Below are positions 46,222-56,200 of a stretch of DNA of 64,000 nucleotides, in pieces. A model generated the notes under the pieces. It saw nothing but the letters and a program-made list of their open reading frames with translations, made no database searches and was not told the DNA's origin. Origin of the DNA: Chitinispirillaceae bacterium (lineage in GTDB: Bacteria; Fibrobacterota; Chitinivibrionia; Chitinivibrionales; Chitinispirillaceae); assembly GCA_016929595.1 (NCBI GenBank), contig JAFGIN010000089.1:1-64000 (forward strand). The letters run 5' to 3'. The translations under genes and the position numbers were made by a program. Position 1 is the first letter of the stretch; the number at the start of each line of letters is the position of its first letter.

Positions 46222-47238
46222 ATGCAAGAAGCATTTCTTTATGAAAAATGTGCTGATGGAACTGTCTGTTGCAATCTCTGCGCCCACCGATGTCACATTT
46301 TCTTAAATAAATCAGGGTTTTGTGGTGTTCGAACCAATAATAACGGAGTGCTTTACACAACTGCTTATGGCAATGTAATTACATCTGCTGCAGACCCGAT
46401 AGAGAAAAAACCACTGTATCATTTTTTCCCAGGAAGTAAAACGTATTCAATTGCTCTTCCTGGCTGCAATTTCAGATGCGGATTTTGTCAAAACTGGGAA
46501 ATATCTCAAATTAAAAAGTTTAATAACGGTCGTGGATGCCGGCATCCTCTCGAACCAGCGATGATTGTTGAGTCTGCAATCAAATCCCAATGCGACAGTA
46601 TATCGTTTACTTATACAGAACCGGTAATTTTCATGGAATATGCCTTTGAAACAGCCCGGATTGCCAGAGATGCCGGATTGAGGAGTGTTTTTGTTTCCAA
46701 TGGCTATTTAACAAAAGAAGCACTTGAGCTTATTGCACCCTTTCTTGATGCCTGCAATATTGATCTGAAAGCATTTACTGATGCTTTCTATATTAAACAC
46801 TGTAAAGCCCATCTTCAACCCGTACTGGACTCTATCGAAAGAATATATAAGAAAGGTATCCACATAGAGGTGACAACTCTTGTTATTCCTGGTGAGAACG
46901 ATTCCAGTGAAGAGCTTGGTGGAATTGCCGATTTCATCTGTGGGATAAGTCCCGATATTCCCTGGCATGTATCACGTTTTTTTCCCCGATATGAATTTCT
47001 TAACCATACGGTAACACCTGAAAAAACGGTTATGGACGCAGTTAAAACAGGTCTGGAAAAAGGTCTCCATTATGTTTATGCGGGAAACATTCAGGGACGT
47101 GGCAACAGTACCCTTTGTTTCAAGTGTCAAAAAGAGCTTGTTAACAGAAGTGGAAATAGTTCTACCAGGCCTGAGGTCAAAGACGGGAAATGCCCTTCAT
47201 GCGGGACAGATATTTACGGGGTATGGGGTACTGTATAG
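46222..47238 (+). CDS. amrS: AmmeMemoRadiSam-system radical SAM enzyme
   Basis: 338 residues with AAGGAGA upstream. The N-terminus carries CNLCAHRCHIFLNKSGFCGVR, a Cys-rich segment typical of AmrS. LPGCNFRCGFCQNWEISQ is the radical SAM CxxxCxxC cluster, followed by SFTYTEPVIFMEYAFE. The C-terminus ends with CFKCQKELVNR and CPSCGTDIYGVWG, zinc-ribbon-like pairs. Length and features match AmrS proteins, which usually occur with AmmeMemo proteins (AmrA/AmrB) whose reaction is not settled; these are not next to it here. It is convergent with the SprT-like gene, one base apart. Confidence 0.92.
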   Translation: MQEAFLYEKCADGTVCCNLCAHRCHIFLNKSGFCGVRTNNNGVLYTTAYGNVITSAADPIEKKPLYHFFPGSKTYSIALPGCNFRCGFCQNWEISQIKKFNNGRGCRHPLEPAMIVESAIKSQCDSISFTYTEPVIFMEYAFETARIARDAGLRSVFVSNGYLTKEALELIAPFLDACNIDLKAFTDAFYIKHCKAHLQPVLDSIERIYKKGIHIEVTTLVIPGENDSSEELGGIADFICGISPDIPWHVSRFFPRYEFLNHTVTPEKTVMDAVKTGLEKGLHYVYAGNIQGRGNSTLCFKCQKELVNRSGNSSTRPEVKDGKCPSCGTDIYGVWGTV

Positions 47239-47239
47239 A

Positions 47240-48028
47240 TTAAAAAAAAAGGTTCTTTTTTCTACGCCTCATCTCTTTGAGAATCAGTTTAAGGTCATTA
47301 TTCTCCCATGCCCGCCATTGTTCAAAATGGGGAAACAGCTTTTCTGCAGCCTTAAACTCTTTCCCATGAATGACATTTTTTCCGTTTTTCCTGTAAGGTG
47401 GAATAGCTATGTGAAGCATTTCGTGAAACATCACTGATTCAATAGCAAACAGAGGAATACGTGGATGATTGTAAATATCCGCGATAGTGATCAGATTCCA
47501 GCAGGAGCCGTCTTTCGAACGTCGCACAGTCTGATAAGAGGTTGTAGATCCTGGAGTTCCCCAGCGAAGATACGCTTTGATTTTATTATCAAAATAAGAG
47601 GCGTTTATTCTTGTGTAAATCTCTTTGAGGTCAAATTTATTACCTGCCGTTTTATGCGAAAGTTTTTCACGGTCAATTCTACTGATCGATGGTTTCAACA
47701 GGCCGCGTTCACTGAGATGACTGTAAATGTATTCTTCAATGTGCCTGCGGCGCTGTTGCTCCTCTTTTGACCTGCTTCGTTTTTTGTCAATAGGAAGTAA
47801 TGCCCATGCGATAAGTGCCATTTTTACGGGCACAGGAGCATTGATCAGAAACATCGGGATTGTCAGAGTTCTTCTGCCGGTTACACGGTTGATGGAAATA
47901 TTCCATCCTCTCACCAATCTGCTGCTGGATCGGACTGTGAGGCGCTCTGATATATTTTTTAATGCTATGAGCTGATCAAAGGTAGCTTCCGGGAAAAGAC
48001 TTAATTTCTGCTGTTCACACTGTTCCAT
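47240..48028 (-). CDS. SprT-like zinc metalloprotease domain protein
   Basis: 262 residues. SVMFHEMLHIAIPPYRKNGKNVIHGKEF holds the HExxH zinc motif (about residues 202-206) and a third His ligand downstream, the SprT-like arrangement. YTRINASYFDNKIKAYLRWG is the conserved opening strand of the domain. Residues 1-130 are a basic N-terminal extension (RSRSKEEQQRRRHIEEY), possibly for nucleic-acid binding. SprT/Spartan-like proteases cut DNA-protein crosslinks in other organisms; that role here is inferred. It follows the kinase gene (36-base gap) on the same strand. Confidence 0.82.
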   Translation of the reverse strand: MEQCEQQKLSLFPEATFDQLIALKNISERLTVRSSSRLVRGWNISINRVTGRRTLTIPMFLINAPVPVKMALIAWALLPIDKKRSRSKEEQQRRRHIEEYIYSHLSERGLLKPSISRIDREKLSHKTAGNKFDLKEIYTRINASYFDNKIKAYLRWGTPGSTTSYQTVRRSKDGSCWNLITIADIYNHPRIPLFAIESVMFHEMLHIAIPPYRKNGKNVIHGKEFKAAEKLFPHFEQWRAWENNDLKLILKEMRRRKKNLFF

Positions 48029-48064
48029 TTACTTAAGATCGAAATAAATTACCCTGGATTGCTG

Positions 48065-50143
48065 TTATTGTATGGACGCCAGTTCTCTATTAGCAATTTT
48101 AAAACGCTCATGGTCTGGAGTCGAACTATAGGTTCTTTTTACGATATTCCAGGCATTCAGTGCCTGGATACGGGTATCTGAACCCGGATTGCTCTTGTAC
48201 TGGTCACTCCATAGCTTAGCTGTACCGAAGAGAGCATCGTTCCTGATAGCATTCCTGCTTCTGATGATGCTTGGCTTTGTAAGAGAACTTTGATAATAAT
48301 CAAGAGCCTGTTTTGTTTTTCCCATTTTTTCATAAAGTTTGCCGCATAAGTAATCATATTGGGCGTCGGTCGGGGACTCACTGTTGGCGATAAACAGTGC
48401 ATCTTTATTTCGACCTGTTTCAATGTATGCCTGAAACAGTAACAATGTTTTCATCCGTGCGTCCGGGTGATTATCCGGAGTGCTCTCAAGAGCAACAATT
48501 GCGTCCTGAAACGCTCGTGCATTTATTGCACTTTTTCCAATTGCAAGTGGATCTGAATTACCATATTTTTCCTCCAGTCGTTCCAGTGGTGACTTTTGAA
48601 CTGCCGTAACGGCCGGAATGTCAGGTTTTGCGGGAATCGGTTTTGGATCCGGTTTTTTATCGCTGGTCTCACCACCAGGAGTTGGTCTTGGTTTTGGCCT
48701 TGGCCTTGGATTAATTGGACCTGGTCTGGGATTAGTTGGACCTGGATCAGTAGGCCTTGTTTCTGTACCTACGACCCTGACCGTATCTGGCTTCCGGGCG
48801 CCCCCGGTTGAATCAGTCGGGGATGGTTCAACCCCCTTTGTTGTATCAACAAGTGCAACCGAATTAATCGGTTCTGTATTCTCTGGAGCGGAGATTGTTC
48901 CAAAATCCGGATTTGTGAGGAGCAGGTAGGCAACCACTGAGGATAAGGCTATCAAACCTGCAATCGGGACCAGAAATTTTGAAGAAAAAATGAAGTGACT
49001 TTTCTTGTTTGAATTTTTGTAACTGTCAGGGTTACTGATATAATTTTTCAGCACACGGCCTGGCGTTTCATTGGTAATTGATCTGTGAACGTTTTCCAGT
49101 TCCCTCAACAATGATTCGACATTCGGATAACGGTCTTCCTTGTTTATCTGAAGGCACTTCTGCGAGATCTTTGAAAGGCCTGGTTGAATGTCAAAGTCAA
49201 AATCATTAAATTTCCGATACTCATTCATAATCTTCTTTTTCATCAGATTTGTGATAGTATCCTGAGGGAAGGTTTTTGTACCTGTCAGCATTTCGTAAAG
49301 TATCGCACCGAGAGAATAGATATCGGTACGGCCATCGATATCGATTCCATCCATCTGTTCAGGTGAAAGATATTGCATTGTTCCAACAATGTTACCCTCA
49401 ACTGTATGAAGGCTGGCTTCGGTAGGTCTGGCGATACCAAAATCCATCAGCGTAACCTCACCATTACCAGAAATCATGATATTGGCTGGTTTGAGATCCC
49501 TGTGGATTATTCCATGATAAGATTTACCATAGATCAGGACCTCCTGGCTATGCGCGTAAGAAAGAGCTCGTGCAACAAAAATTGCTATACTGCTGCATAC
49601 TGCGGATGGTAACGTACCATTCTTATGTATAAAAGACTCCAGTGAGTCTCCATCAATAAATTCCATCTCAAGATAAGGGAGATTATTCCATTCGCCAACA
49701 TTATAAATTTCAACAATATTGGGATGGTGGAGTTTCGCAGTGATTTTTGCTTCTGTATCGAAACGGTTTTTAAGGTCTGCCTGTCCTGGAATCAATATCT
49801 TTACAGCTCTGAAAACTTCAAGCTTTTCATTCCAGATTTTGTAAACGCGAGCCATGCCACCCGCTCCGAGCTGGTTGACAATTGTACCTGATCCCAGTGG
49901 GATTGGATCATTGCCCGTTGGAAGCATATCAGCGTTCATGGCACCAGTCATACCGGTTTGCGTTCTTCCGGTTGGAACCCGGGTATACGGGTTGACTCCA
50001 CTTGTTGATGCAGATGGAATCCTGGTTCCTGGATGTAAATAAGGATAGGGTTGCTGTACAGGGGTGTCCCCTTCAATAAAGGTCTGATCAAACCTGGGGG
50101 GCTGCTGATTCTGGTTTCTTTGGGGGTCTGATGGTGTATTCAT
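48065..50143 (-). CDS. Membrane Ser/Thr protein kinase with TPR-like C-terminus
   Basis: 692 residues. A Pro/Gln-rich leader (1-85) precedes the kinase domain (about 85-350): GAGGMARVYKIWNE (Gly loop), AVKIL (Lys), IIHRDLKPANIMI (catalytic loop), LMDFGIAR (DFG) and LSPEQMDG (APE-like). All catalytic residues are present. One membrane helix (VPIAGLIALSSVVAYLLL, about 395-412), a Pro-rich spacer (PGPTNPRPGPINPRPRPKPRP) and helical TPR-like repeats outside the membrane follow. The gene is 30 bases downstream of a PEGA-domain gene, and both are divergent from tssK-tssL-tssM. A PpkA-like role in controlling the T6SS is plausible but inferred. Confidence 0.92.
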   Translation of the reverse strand: MNTPSDPQRNQNQQPPRFDQTFIEGDTPVQQPYPYLHPGTRIPSASTSGVNPYTRVPTGRTQTGMTGAMNADMLPTGNDPIPLGSGTIVNQLGAGGMARVYKIWNEKLEVFRAVKILIPGQADLKNRFDTEAKITAKLHHPNIVEIYNVGEWNNLPYLEMEFIDGDSLESFIHKNGTLPSAVCSSIAIFVARALSYAHSQEVLIYGKSYHGIIHRDLKPANIMISGNGEVTLMDFGIARPTEASLHTVEGNIVGTMQYLSPEQMDGIDIDGRTDIYSLGAILYEMLTGTKTFPQDTITNLMKKKIMNEYRKFNDFDFDIQPGLSKISQKCLQINKEDRYPNVESLLRELENVHRSITNETPGRVLKNYISNPDSYKNSNKKSHFIFSSKFLVPIAGLIALSSVVAYLLLTNPDFGTISAPENTEPINSVALVDTTKGVEPSPTDSTGGARKPDTVRVVGTETRPTDPGPTNPRPGPINPRPRPKPRPTPGGETSDKKPDPKPIPAKPDIPAVTAVQKSPLERLEEKYGNSDPLAIGKSAINARAFQDAIVALESTPDNHPDARMKTLLLFQAYIETGRNKDALFIANSESPTDAQYDYLCGKLYEKMGKTKQALDYYQSSLTKPSIIRSRNAIRNDALFGTAKLWSDQYKSNPGSDTRIQALNAWNIVKRTYSSTPDHERFKIANRELASIQ

Positions 50144-50173
50144 TTATTTTCCTGTACAAAAGCGCTGAAAATG

Positions 50174-50944
50174 TTAGAAAAATGCTGTGATTTCAAGGCC
50201 GAGAAGACATAGAGAACCTCCGATAATTCCCAACGTCCTCATAACTCCGGATTTTGTCCTTTCGTTTTCCCATTTGGTACGTTTTCGATCACGTTCAATG
50301 GTGGTTATGTAATTATAATTGTTGATCTCGTCTAATTTGGTGTCCCAGGATTTATAATCACCTTGTTTAATGATCGCCCAGACTAGTCCGCCTGCAGTAC
50401 CTGCACCGAGTAAAAGACGGAGCTTCGCCTTACCATCCAGTATTTTTCTTTTTTCGAATGTTTTCGATATGGTAACGGCCTCCCCTCTGGGAATTGTAAC
50501 ATCTTCCATTACACTTTTATACAATTTATTCGGATGGCGAAGTTCAATCCGGTATTTCCCCGGATTCATGAAATTATTTGAGACCGGGGTGTTACCTAAA
50601 TCACTGGAAATATACACTTGTGCGCCCTCAGGTGCAGAATTAATTTTCAGCGTTCCGAATTTGGATTTTATGGTTTTCTCTATGACCGTCGTTTCTCCAT
50701 CCTGAATAAAAATCTCTTCAATCGTGCTGGAATGCTGGATTGGATCAACAAGCTTAAGTGAATAGCGTCCAGGTTTCAACTTTTTGTCCATGAGCGGGGA
50801 ATCACCAACAAACTGATCATCAAGCCAGATCTCAATACCTTCAGGGTCGGTTTTTACTGATAACATACCATCTGCAAATGTCGCCAGAATATGAGCGAGA
50901 ATTATCAATCCCGCCTGAAATAGTTTTAAATGATGTCTGCTCAT
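50174..50944 (-). CDS. PEGA-domain secreted protein
   Basis: 256 residues from the ATG at 50944, with CAGGAGA eight bases upstream. A signal peptide (LFQAGLIILAHILATFADG) is followed by two PEGA domains: residues about 22-95 (LSVKTDPEGIEIWLDDQFVGDSP and KPGRYSLKLV) and 96-170 (GTLKINSAPEGAQVYISSDLGNTP and NPGKYRIELRHP). There is a C-terminal membrane helix (SLCLLGLEITAFF) and one near 178-195. PEGA domains are found in envelope proteins near polysaccharide or secretion systems. It shares a likely promoter region with tssK (171 bases, divergent) and probably works with the kinase. Confidence 0.87.
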   Translation of the reverse strand: MSRHHLKLFQAGLIILAHILATFADGMLSVKTDPEGIEIWLDDQFVGDSPLMDKKLKPGRYSLKLVDPIQHSSTIEEIFIQDGETTVIEKTIKSKFGTLKINSAPEGAQVYISSDLGNTPVSNNFMNPGKYRIELRHPNKLYKSVMEDVTIPRGEAVTISKTFEKRKILDGKAKLRLLLGAGTAGGLVWAIIKQGDYKSWDTKLDEINNYNYITTIERDRKRTKWENERTKSGVMRTLGIIGGSLCLLGLEITAFF

Positions 50945-51115
50945 AAGTGTTTCTCCTGAAAACAATTAGAAGTATATTGAAATAAATCACGCTATTTAGA
51001 CAGTCGCGAAGAAATATATATTATTTTCTAACATTTTGTTAGATATCTATAGTAGTTTTATATTTTTCATCCCCTATTCAGGGATTCTGAAGCCAATTTT
51101 TATCCGGAGGTGGGT

Positions 51116-52468
51116 GTGTCAGATAATAACAGGGTCTTGTGGAAAGAGGGAATGTTCCTTCAGCCGCAGCACTTTCAGCAGGAGCAACGATACGTTTTAA
51201 ACACGATAAACACACGGATTGCCGCTTACCAACCCTACTATTTTGGACTGACTGAAATACAGATTGACCGTGATGCACTTTCAAATGATCTGATTACTCT
51301 GGTTCGTTGTTGCGGAGTATTGCCTGATGGTACAAATTTTTCAATCCCTCGTGAAGACGGACAACCCGTATCACGTTCGTTTTCTGATCATTTTACTCAC
51401 GATCAGCAGTATCTTGATTTTTTTCTTGCATTGCCGCTTATGGTAGAAGGACGGGCTAATGTTATTGGCTCGGGAGGTGGAGAAAATCTGCCTTGTCGAT
51501 ATAAAAACAAGGTTGTGCCGATTGTCGATGATGTCTTTGGTGGACAACGTAAAGAGATTGACGTAGGTGGGGCAAACTATTGCATTCTTTTCGGGGATGA
51601 ATCACTTGATAGCTATTCAACTTTACAGATCGGTCGCCTCAAACGAACGCCAAATGGACAGGTGGAGCTTGATGGCAGTTTTATACCGGCATTATTACAA
51701 ATCGGAACATCAGCGCAACTGATGAATTATCTCCGGAGCCTGATGGAATTGCTTCTGGCCAAATGCAGTTCTCTTGGACAGGGTAGAAAACAGGTTGAAG
51801 GTGGTTTTGCTGAGTTCAGCGGTGGCGAAGAGACGGCTTTCAGGTTATTGGGTACTATAAGCACCTTTACACCTCTTCTCAATAATATTCTTTATTCGCC
51901 TCTCATTCATCCTTATGAGCTCTACACTACAATGACTATGCTGGCTGGAGGATTGAGTACTTTTTCCGCTGATATATCGGTTAAAAATTTTCCACGTTAT
52001 GAGCATCTCAATCCAATGCTGACTTTTGGTTCGCTGATAAAAATTATCAGACGCATCCTTGAAGCGGATATTTCTGCCGGATGTCTCAGTCTGACAATCA
52101 GTCAGATTAATCAGGCTACCTATACCGCAGAGGTTCCCGATCCACGCTTGTTAACATCTGCAAAGTTTTTCGTTGGTGTCTCAGCAAAAGTACCGGAAAA
52201 AGAACTTATTATCGGTGTTCTACAACGAATCAAAATGTGCTCACGTGACCGGATCGATCTGCTTATATCCTCTGCAATGCCGGGATTACAGCTGTTTCAT
52301 ACATCGCATCCTCCCGAAGGATTGTCAACGAAACCGGGATTTGTCTACTTTTCACTTGACCAGCAGAGTCAGTTCTGGAAAGTGATGCAGAGTTCGTCAA
52401 GTATTGCATTTTACTTTCCTAATAATTATCCGGAACTTAAGATCGAGATGCTTGCACTCAAAGATTAG
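51116..52468 (+). CDS. tssK: T6SS baseplate-membrane connector TssK
   Basis: 450 residues from the GTG at 51116; CGGAGG at 51105-51110 is five bases upstream, which argues against an earlier in-frame GTG. VLWKEGMFLQPQHFQQEQRY is the unmistakable TssK N-terminus, and YELYTTMTMLAGGLSTF with YEHLNPMLTFGSLIKIIRRI and the C-terminal WKVMQSSSSIAFYFPNNYPELKIEMLAL are conserved family segments. TssK trimers link the baseplate to TssL/TssM. It starts a three-gene unit with tssL and tssM, in the usual tssK-L-M order. Confidence 0.96.
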   Translation: MSDNNRVLWKEGMFLQPQHFQQEQRYVLNTINTRIAAYQPYYFGLTEIQIDRDALSNDLITLVRCCGVLPDGTNFSIPREDGQPVSRSFSDHFTHDQQYLDFFLALPLMVEGRANVIGSGGGENLPCRYKNKVVPIVDDVFGGQRKEIDVGGANYCILFGDESLDSYSTLQIGRLKRTPNGQVELDGSFIPALLQIGTSAQLMNYLRSLMELLLAKCSSLGQGRKQVEGGFAEFSGGEETAFRLLGTISTFTPLLNNILYSPLIHPYELYTTMTMLAGGLSTFSADISVKNFPRYEHLNPMLTFGSLIKIIRRILEADISAGCLSLTISQINQATYTAEVPDPRLLTSAKFFVGVSAKVPEKELIIGVLQRIKMCSRDRIDLLISSAMPGLQLFHTSHPPEGLSTKPGFVYFSLDQQSQFWKVMQSSSSIAFYFPNNYPELKIEMLALKD

Positions 52469-52497
52469 TATTTTTCTACCATAAGGAGCGATCAATT

Positions 52498-53244
52498 GTG
52501 GGTGGTTCATTTGTTGATACAATAGCCGGACAGACGATGAATCTTGATCTTACCAGAACTCTTGGTGGGGTCAAGGATCTTCAGGGGCTCTGTACCGACC
52601 TGTTTCTTATCGTTATAAGAATGCGTGAGGCGGAAGATCTCGGAGATCCTGCATCATTGCGTAAGCTCATAGGGTATTTTCTTGGACTTTTTGAAAAAAA
52701 TTGTAAAGCTCTCAGGATTCCTGATGATTCTATAAATGATACCAAATATGCACTGGTCGCCTTGATCGATGAAACCGTTTTGAGTACGGCGAGTGTCTGC
52801 CGTGATTACTGGTTCTCAAGGCCACTGCAGCTTGATCTTTTTGGTGATAATATCGCAGGTGAAGAGTTTTATCATAAGCTGGAGAAGATGCTCGTTTCGA
52901 TCGAGACAAAAAAAGATGTTCTCGAAATATACTACATCTGTTTATCGCTGGGTTTTGAAGGACGTTATAAAATTTTTAACGCAGAAGAACGCCTGTCGAT
53001 TATGGATGACTTAGGACGCAAAATACGACGCACCCGGAGACGGGCCTTTCCAGGGCTCTCTCCTCATGGAAGCAGAACCGATAAACCAGGAAAATTCAAG
53101 CGGGGTGCATTTCATTTTCCTGTCTGGCTGACGGCTCTGATGTCTCTGGCAGGGATTGTCGGAGCATACCTGTTTCTACAGTATCTTAATGTAATAGAGG
53201 TTGCAGGGATTATGGATATCCTTGACAAAATGACATTTAAATGA
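52498..53244 (+). CDS. tssL: T6SS inner-membrane protein TssL (DotU/IcmH-like)
   Basis: 248 residues, GTG start with AAGGAG. The cytoplasmic DotU domain (about residues 20-175) includes KYALVALIDETVLST and RPLQLDLFGDNIAGEEFYHKLE, then LEIYYICLSLGFEGRYKI, all diagnostic. One membrane helix near the C-terminus (FPVWLTALMSLAGIVGAYLFLQYL). There is no C-terminal OmpA-like peptidoglycan-binding extension, so this is the short form. It sits between tssK and tssM and forms the trans-envelope complex with TssM (and TssJ, which is not in this window). Confidence 0.95.
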   Translation: MGGSFVDTIAGQTMNLDLTRTLGGVKDLQGLCTDLFLIVIRMREAEDLGDPASLRKLIGYFLGLFEKNCKALRIPDDSINDTKYALVALIDETVLSTASVCRDYWFSRPLQLDLFGDNIAGEEFYHKLEKMLVSIETKKDVLEIYYICLSLGFEGRYKIFNAEERLSIMDDLGRKIRRTRRRAFPGLSPHGSRTDKPGKFKRGAFHFPVWLTALMSLAGIVGAYLFLQYLNVIEVAGIMDILDKMTFK

Positions 53245-53279
53245 CTTGATAGAATTTCTGTGATATATAAGGGACCGTT

Positions 53280-56200
53280 ATGAAAAAACCGACAGCGTTG
53301 TCTATTGTGATGTGGATTATTTTATTTGTTCTGGGAGTTGCAAGCATGCTTGTTGGACTGCTGACTTCAATTCCCGATTATCCTATGTGGTTGACCGCTT
53401 CGGCTTTCTGGTTAGCGGTTGTGATCTGGATTCCACTTGCTCTTGTATCCAGGGGGAAAAAAAAGGGGAGAGCCAGTGGAAGAGCATTTATGGGGAACCA
53501 GCAGATCTATCAACGTGTGCTAAAAGAAACCGAGGAAGCAGTTGCACGATATACTGATGCAGTAAATCGTAAGGGGCTTCTTAAGGGGCATGCCCTTTAT
53601 GAACGTCCGTGGTTTCTCCTGTGCGGTACCAGCAGATCTGGAAAAAGCTCTTTGCTTAAAGGGTCGGGGCTTCATTTTCCTTTGAAATATCCTTCTGAAA
53701 AAGACGGGCTTATAATCGAAGGGGCAAATCAGGCTCAATGGTACTTTGCAAACGAAGCTGTCTGGATCGATACACCGGGTTCGTTTATGGAGGAGAGTTG
53801 CGCAGATGACTGGTCTGCGCTTGTTGCCGCTTTGAAAAAAGTCCGACCAGTCAATCCTGTCGATGGGATAGCGGTCGTTGTCGATACAAAAGAAGTACTT
53901 AATACAGATGATCAGGGGATAAAAGATATTGCCAGAAAACTCCGGGCACGAATCGATGATCTCATTGCGCAATGGGGTATCGAATTTCCGGTTTATTTAC
54001 TGTTCAACCGCACTGATGAAGTCCCAGGATTCAATGAGTACTTTGGTGAGCAGCTCGAGCGTGGTCAGGATCAGATTTTTGGTGCCACACTCAATGCCAA
54101 ACCACAGCAGGCAATGCCGAGGATCGCGTTTGTGGAGGAATTCAATTTACTCGTCAAATCTCTGACCGATCTGAGGCTCGACAAATTATGTAAGGAACGG
54201 AGTGAACCGAATAAACGGATGATTTGCCGCTTTGTAATCCACTTTGAAGGCATTCAGCAGAAACTGGGTGCCCTGGTCGCAGAGCTTTTCAAACCTTCCA
54301 ATTATGAAGGAAAGCCCATTTTCAGAGGGTTTTATTTTACAAGTTGCTACGAAAAACTTCCTGAACCGGCACCCGGAGCTCTCCCTGCCGCTTCAGGGCC
54401 GGATCTCAGTCAGACAATTTTCAATCATCCTCTCAATCCAAACCGGGCTCTTAATAAACAATCAGTATCAGGAAAAAGCGGCATTTTACGTTCTCCATCA
54501 TTGTCAAAAAACACTGGAAAATCGGTATTCGTATTACCCCTTTTCAGGGAGATAATGGTGCTTGACAAGACTCTTGTCAAATCCACTCAGAAGCGTACCC
54601 GACGTGAACTATTGCAGCATTATACGGTCGTATTTTCGATTCTTCTCGTTGCGTCGTTAGTTGGTCTTTTATTCTGGTATGTTCAGAACAACGCTTCACG
54701 GTTCCATAAAGAGATTACTACAATACTTAATCAGTTGCCCTCTGAACAGGCGCCGCTGATGGAACAGTACCAGGCGCTGGAAATGGTCAATAGTGCTATT
54801 GTTAAGCTGCAGCATTACGAGGAAAAAGGGGTGCCGTTAACTATGGGGATGGGGTTCTATAAAGGAAAGCCGATGATAGATACGCTCAAAAAGAGTTACA
54901 TTTACCGTGTCAGACGCTTTATCGTTACGCCATCGGTAAAGTACCTCGAGTATGATATCAGGGAGAGATCTGGTACCTACGGTGAGCTTGCCGGAGATTC
55001 CTATGACAGTCTTTACCGGTCGCTCAAAGCGTATCTTTCAATGTCAGAAGCTGCTCCTAAAGATCTTCGTGAAATAGATACTGTTTTCCTCGGTGCAATG
55101 ATTTTTGAAGGGATCAAGAAATCCATTATGGCAACAATAAATGCATCAAGGCTTCCTGTGCAGGTGGAAACGATACTGCGGGACAATATCAGTATGTATA
55201 CAAGATATCTTCTCAAGGGAGAGTTTCCGCAGATACAGGAAAACCAGCGTCTTGTGGAAACCGCCAGAAAAAGGCTGAGCAGATTACCAAGTGCAAGTGC
55301 TCTCTATCAGGCAGTCATGGATAAACTAAATGTAGAGGCTCCACAGATTACACTGAATCAGGTTTTGAAAAGTGAAGGGGAAGGAATTCTGCATTCTGAT
55401 GCGACAATCAGCGCCCTGTACACACAGGATGGATGGCAGCAGTTTGTGTCGGATGCGATCACTGATGCTGCGAAAAATCCTTTCCGTGTCGATTGGGTCA
55501 TCGGTTTGGCTAAAGATGAAATGTCGCAGTCAAGGTTCGATACGAAAAAACTGCGTTCAGATATGATCAACGCATATCTTGATGATTATAAAGCTCAGTG
55601 GCTTGGTTTTATTGGTGCTATACAGCTCGATCCGTTTGGAGATATCAGGCGTTCTTCAAGGTTACTTGTCAAACTCATGGGAGAAAACGGGGAACTGCCA
55701 AAGCTTCTTGCAACTGTTGCTGAATATACACTGTTAAAAGATGAATCCGTGGCTGAAAAAGCCGGAGGGGACGCACTTGCTGTTGCAGCAAAAGTAAAAG
55801 GACTCAAAAAGACGCTTAAACAGGTACAAAAAATTGATAATACATTATCAGTCTCGGACAGGTTTGCCTCGTTTTCATTAGGCAACAAGTCGGTATTTGA
55901 CAACCACAACGCATTTTTTGATCATCTGAGAACGTTTACCCGTTCAACTGGTGGATCCATGTCCGGATTTGAGGGGTACAAGGATAAGGCGTTGACACTA
56001 GCCGAAAAGCTTTCTCAGATTGAAGCTCAGGGTGAACAGCAGGCCATTGTGCTTTTTAATGGTAAAGACAAAGACCCTTTATTAAGTGGCTGGAAACATA
56101 CGCAGAGTGTTCTGAACGCCATGCCTGAAGAGTTGGCATCTGCAATACGTAATCTGCTGATCTGGCCTTTTGAATATGCCGGACTGGCAGTATCTGAAGT

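Noticed and set aside
48618-48929. Plus-strand ORF rich in Gly/Leu/Val opposite the kinase gene
   Set aside because: It is the complement of the kinase's Pro/Arg-rich spacer and has no start signal.
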